Of a stretch of 64,000 nucleotides of DNA, positions 62,375 through 64,000 are shown in pieces (within the stretch, counting starts at the first letter, position 1; every line of letters begins with the position of its first letter). The notes beneath the pieces are model-generated. The model was not told where the DNA came from and ran no database searches. It saw nothing but the letters and a program-made list of their open reading frames with translations. The stretch comes from Nitrosomonas ureae. Lineage in GTDB: Bacteria; Pseudomonadota; Gammaproteobacteria; Burkholderiales; Nitrosomonadaceae. Both the position numbers and the translations under genes were made by a program. The DNA lies in contig NZ_FNUX01000008.1 in NCBI RefSeq assembly GCF_900108305.1, forward strand, positions 62,001 through 126,000, given 5' to 3'.

Positions 62375-63301
62375 ATGCAATTTAAGCATTTTCTGCAATT
62401 TAATGATTTTTGCCGCGATGAATATGAATATCTGTTTGAACGTGCACGCTGGATAAAAAAGGAATTCAAACAATACCGGCAATACTGGCCATTGAGTGAT
62501 CGAACATTGGCGATGATTTTTGACAAAAATTCGACGCGTACACGATTATCATTTGAAGCAGGTATGCATCAATTAGGTGGTGCGGCCATTTACCTGTCAA
62601 CACGGGATACGCAGCTGGGACGGGGGGAGCCTGTAGAGGATGCTGCGCGAGTGATTTCACGTATGGTTGATCTGATTATGGTCCGAACTTATCAGCATGA
62701 CACGATTAAGCGCTTTGCTGAGAATTCGAGAGTTCCGGTAATCAATGGCTTAACTGATGAATACCATCCATGCCAAATCATGAGTGATATTTTTACTTAT
62801 ATCGAATTCAGAGGCAGCATAGAAGAAAAAACTGTAGCGTGGATCGGTGATTCCAACAATATGTGCAATACGTGGTTGCAAGCGGCTGAAATTTTTAATT
62901 TTCAAGTGCATGTATCAACACCACCGGGCTACGATATTGATCCTGAGCGGATAGGATTAAATGGTACTGCGCATTATGAAATCTATACGAATCCTCGCGA
63001 AGCTGTAATGAACGCGGATCTTGTTACAACAGATGTGTGGACGAGTATGGGTTTCGAGGAAGAAGTCGAGCGAAGGAAAAATGATTTTGCTGCATTTTGT
63101 GTCAATAAGGAAATGATGTCTTTGGCTAAATCAGATGCGTTATTTATGCACTGTTTGCCAGCACATCGTGGAGAAGAAGTGAGTGCTGAAGTTCTGGATG
63201 GACCGCAATCGGTAGTGTGGGATGAAGCGGAAAACCGGCTGCATACGCAAAAGGCGCTCATGGAGTATTTGCTTCTGGGCAGAATAAATACTGGAATATA
63301 G
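62375..63301 (+). CDS. argF: Ornithine carbamoyltransferase
   Basis: Condenses ornithine and carbamoyl phosphate to citrulline. The 308-residue protein has the carbamoyl-phosphate motif 'DKNSTRTRLSFE', 'GLTDEYHPCQIMSD' with the HPCQ loop, and the ornithine-binding 'MHCLPAHRGEEV'. I chose ATG 62375 (MQFKHFLQF); an in-frame start six codons earlier adds a hydrophobic stub not seen in the family. It follows argD by 44 bases and precedes argG by 76. Confidence 0.95.
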   Translation: MQFKHFLQFNDFCRDEYEYLFERARWIKKEFKQYRQYWPLSDRTLAMIFDKNSTRTRLSFEAGMHQLGGAAIYLSTRDTQLGRGEPVEDAARVISRMVDLIMVRTYQHDTIKRFAENSRVPVINGLTDEYHPCQIMSDIFTYIEFRGSIEEKTVAWIGDSNNMCNTWLQAAEIFNFQVHVSTPPGYDIDPERIGLNGTAHYEIYTNPREAVMNADLVTTDVWTSMGFEEEVERRKNDFAAFCVNKEMMSLAKSDALFMHCLPAHRGEEVSAEVLDGPQSVVWDEAENRLHTQKALMEYLLLGRINTGI

Positions 63302-63377
63302 AGTGGAATTTAAAATTTTTAGTGAGCATATTTACTTGCTTGAATTCGCGAGGTAAAAAACGTGGTAAGAAAGAATA

Positions 63378-64000
63378 ATGAAAAAAATAAATAAAGCAGT
63401 TCTGGCGTTCTCGGGAGGATTGGATACATCAGTTATCTTGAAGTGGTTGCAAGATACCTATCAATGTGAAGTAGTGACATTTACTGCTGATATTGGGCAA
63501 GGCGAAGAAGTTGAACCAGCGCGCGCAAAAGCAAAGCAGCTTGGAGTCAAGGAAATTTACATTGATGATTTGCGTGAAGAGTTCGTGCGTGATTTTGTTT
63601 TTCCTATGTTTCGAGCCAATACGATCTATGAAGGAGAATATTTGCTGGGTACAAGTATTGCGCGCCCATTAATTGCAAAGCGGCAGATTGAAATCGCCAA
63701 GGAAACTGGTGCTGATGCGGTTTCTCATGGCGCTACAGGAAAAGGTAATGATCAGGTGCGTTTTGAGCTGGGATACTATGCATTGCAGCCGGATATCGAA
63801 GTAATTGCACCTTGGCGCGAATGGAGTTTAACTTCGAGAGAAAAATTACTGCAATATGCCGAGCAACATGGTATTCCGGTTGAGATGAAAAAGAAGACTG
63901 GGTCACCTTATAGTATGGATGCGAATTTACTGCATATTTCCTATGAAGGGAGAGCGCTTGAGGATCCTGCGGTTGAGCCGGAAGAGTCGATGTGGCGTTG
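63378..64000 (+). CDS. argG: Argininosuccinate synthase, truncated by window edge
   Basis: Joins citrulline and aspartate using ATP to make argininosuccinate. The visible 207 residues begin '[20 protein letters not shown]', the PP-loop ATP-binding motif. '[11 protein letters not shown]', '[16 protein letters not shown]' and '[14 protein letters not shown]' follow, all typical. The frame is open to the window end, so about half the protein is missing. The ATG follows GTAAGAAAGAA. It completes the visible argD-argF-argG set. Confidence 0.95.
   Translation, partial: MKKINKAVLAFSGGLDTSVILKWLQDTYQCEVVTFTADIGQGEEVEPARAKAKQLGVKEIYIDDLREEFVRDFVFPMFRANTIYEGEYLLGTSIARPLIAKRQIEIAKETGADAVSHGATGKGNDQVRFELGYYALQPDIEVIAPWREWSLTSREKLLQYAEQHGIPVEMKKKTGSPYSMDANLLHISYEGRALEDPAVEPEESMWR

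Overview
The window reads as the chromosome of a betaproteobacterium, most probably a Nitrosomonas-like member of the Nitrosomonadales. That placement is inference. It rests on gene orders familiar from Betaproteobacteria (gyrA-serC-...-pheA-hisC-tyrA; thrB beside a BPSS1780-type membrane protein and a DUF2782 protein next to polA; rne divergent from rluC), on families common in that group (TIGR03790, a TIGR03008-type CAAX protease), and on moderate base composition. No ammonia-oxidation gene lies here to prove it. Coding density is high. I found no tRNA, rRNA, CRISPR array or transposase gene.

Layout: 1-5.6 kb holds a partial TIGR03790 protein, dcd, apbC/mrp, metG, a DUF4440 protein and yggS. 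5.6-14.6 kb is the most unusual block: three consecutive FG-GAP beta-propeller/RTX-like genes, each preceded by the same ~115-bp leader repeat, the first two followed by the same double-hairpin terminator. Each propeller module has seven FG-GAP repeats, and the third gene is two modules fused in frame. 14.8-31.9 kb is largely housekeeping: a membrane protein with a zinc-binding tail, thrB, a DUF2782 protein, a LOG-family protein, polA, rne, rluC, tesA/ybbA/ybbP, hemW, an FNT channel, and an overlapping hemerythrin/FmdE-like gene pair. 32.0-32.8 kb is a phoB-like regulator without phoR, with a Pho-box-like direct repeat upstream.

32.9-36.7 kb is an alkylation-repair cassette (ada, a second 2OG-Fe(II) oxygenase, alkB, and a divergent cyclase-like gene). 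It is bracketed by a perfect 14-bp inverted repeat that resembles insertion-sequence ends, with no transposase inside. 36.8-50.6 kb carries a two-subunit biotin enzyme (probably pyruvate carboxylase), metY, a YchJ-type protein, dinB, a CPBP protease, a PilZ protein, a beta-barrel porin, rluD, bamD, a Usp protein, a hydrolase and a FecR-like protein. 50.8-52.5 kb has two unrecognised membrane-associated proteins. 52.8-60.9 kb is the gyrA-serC-serA-pheA-hisC-tyrA cluster for serine and aromatic amino acids. The window ends in argD-argF-argG (argG cut by the edge).

The strongest candidates for something undescribed are the tandem seven-blade propeller cassettes with duplicated leaders and terminators, and the transposase-less repair cassette between inverted repeats. 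Smaller points of interest are the hemerythrin/FmdE pair, the membrane protein/zinc-tail fusion and two divergent gene pairs whose start codons overlap in a CATG.
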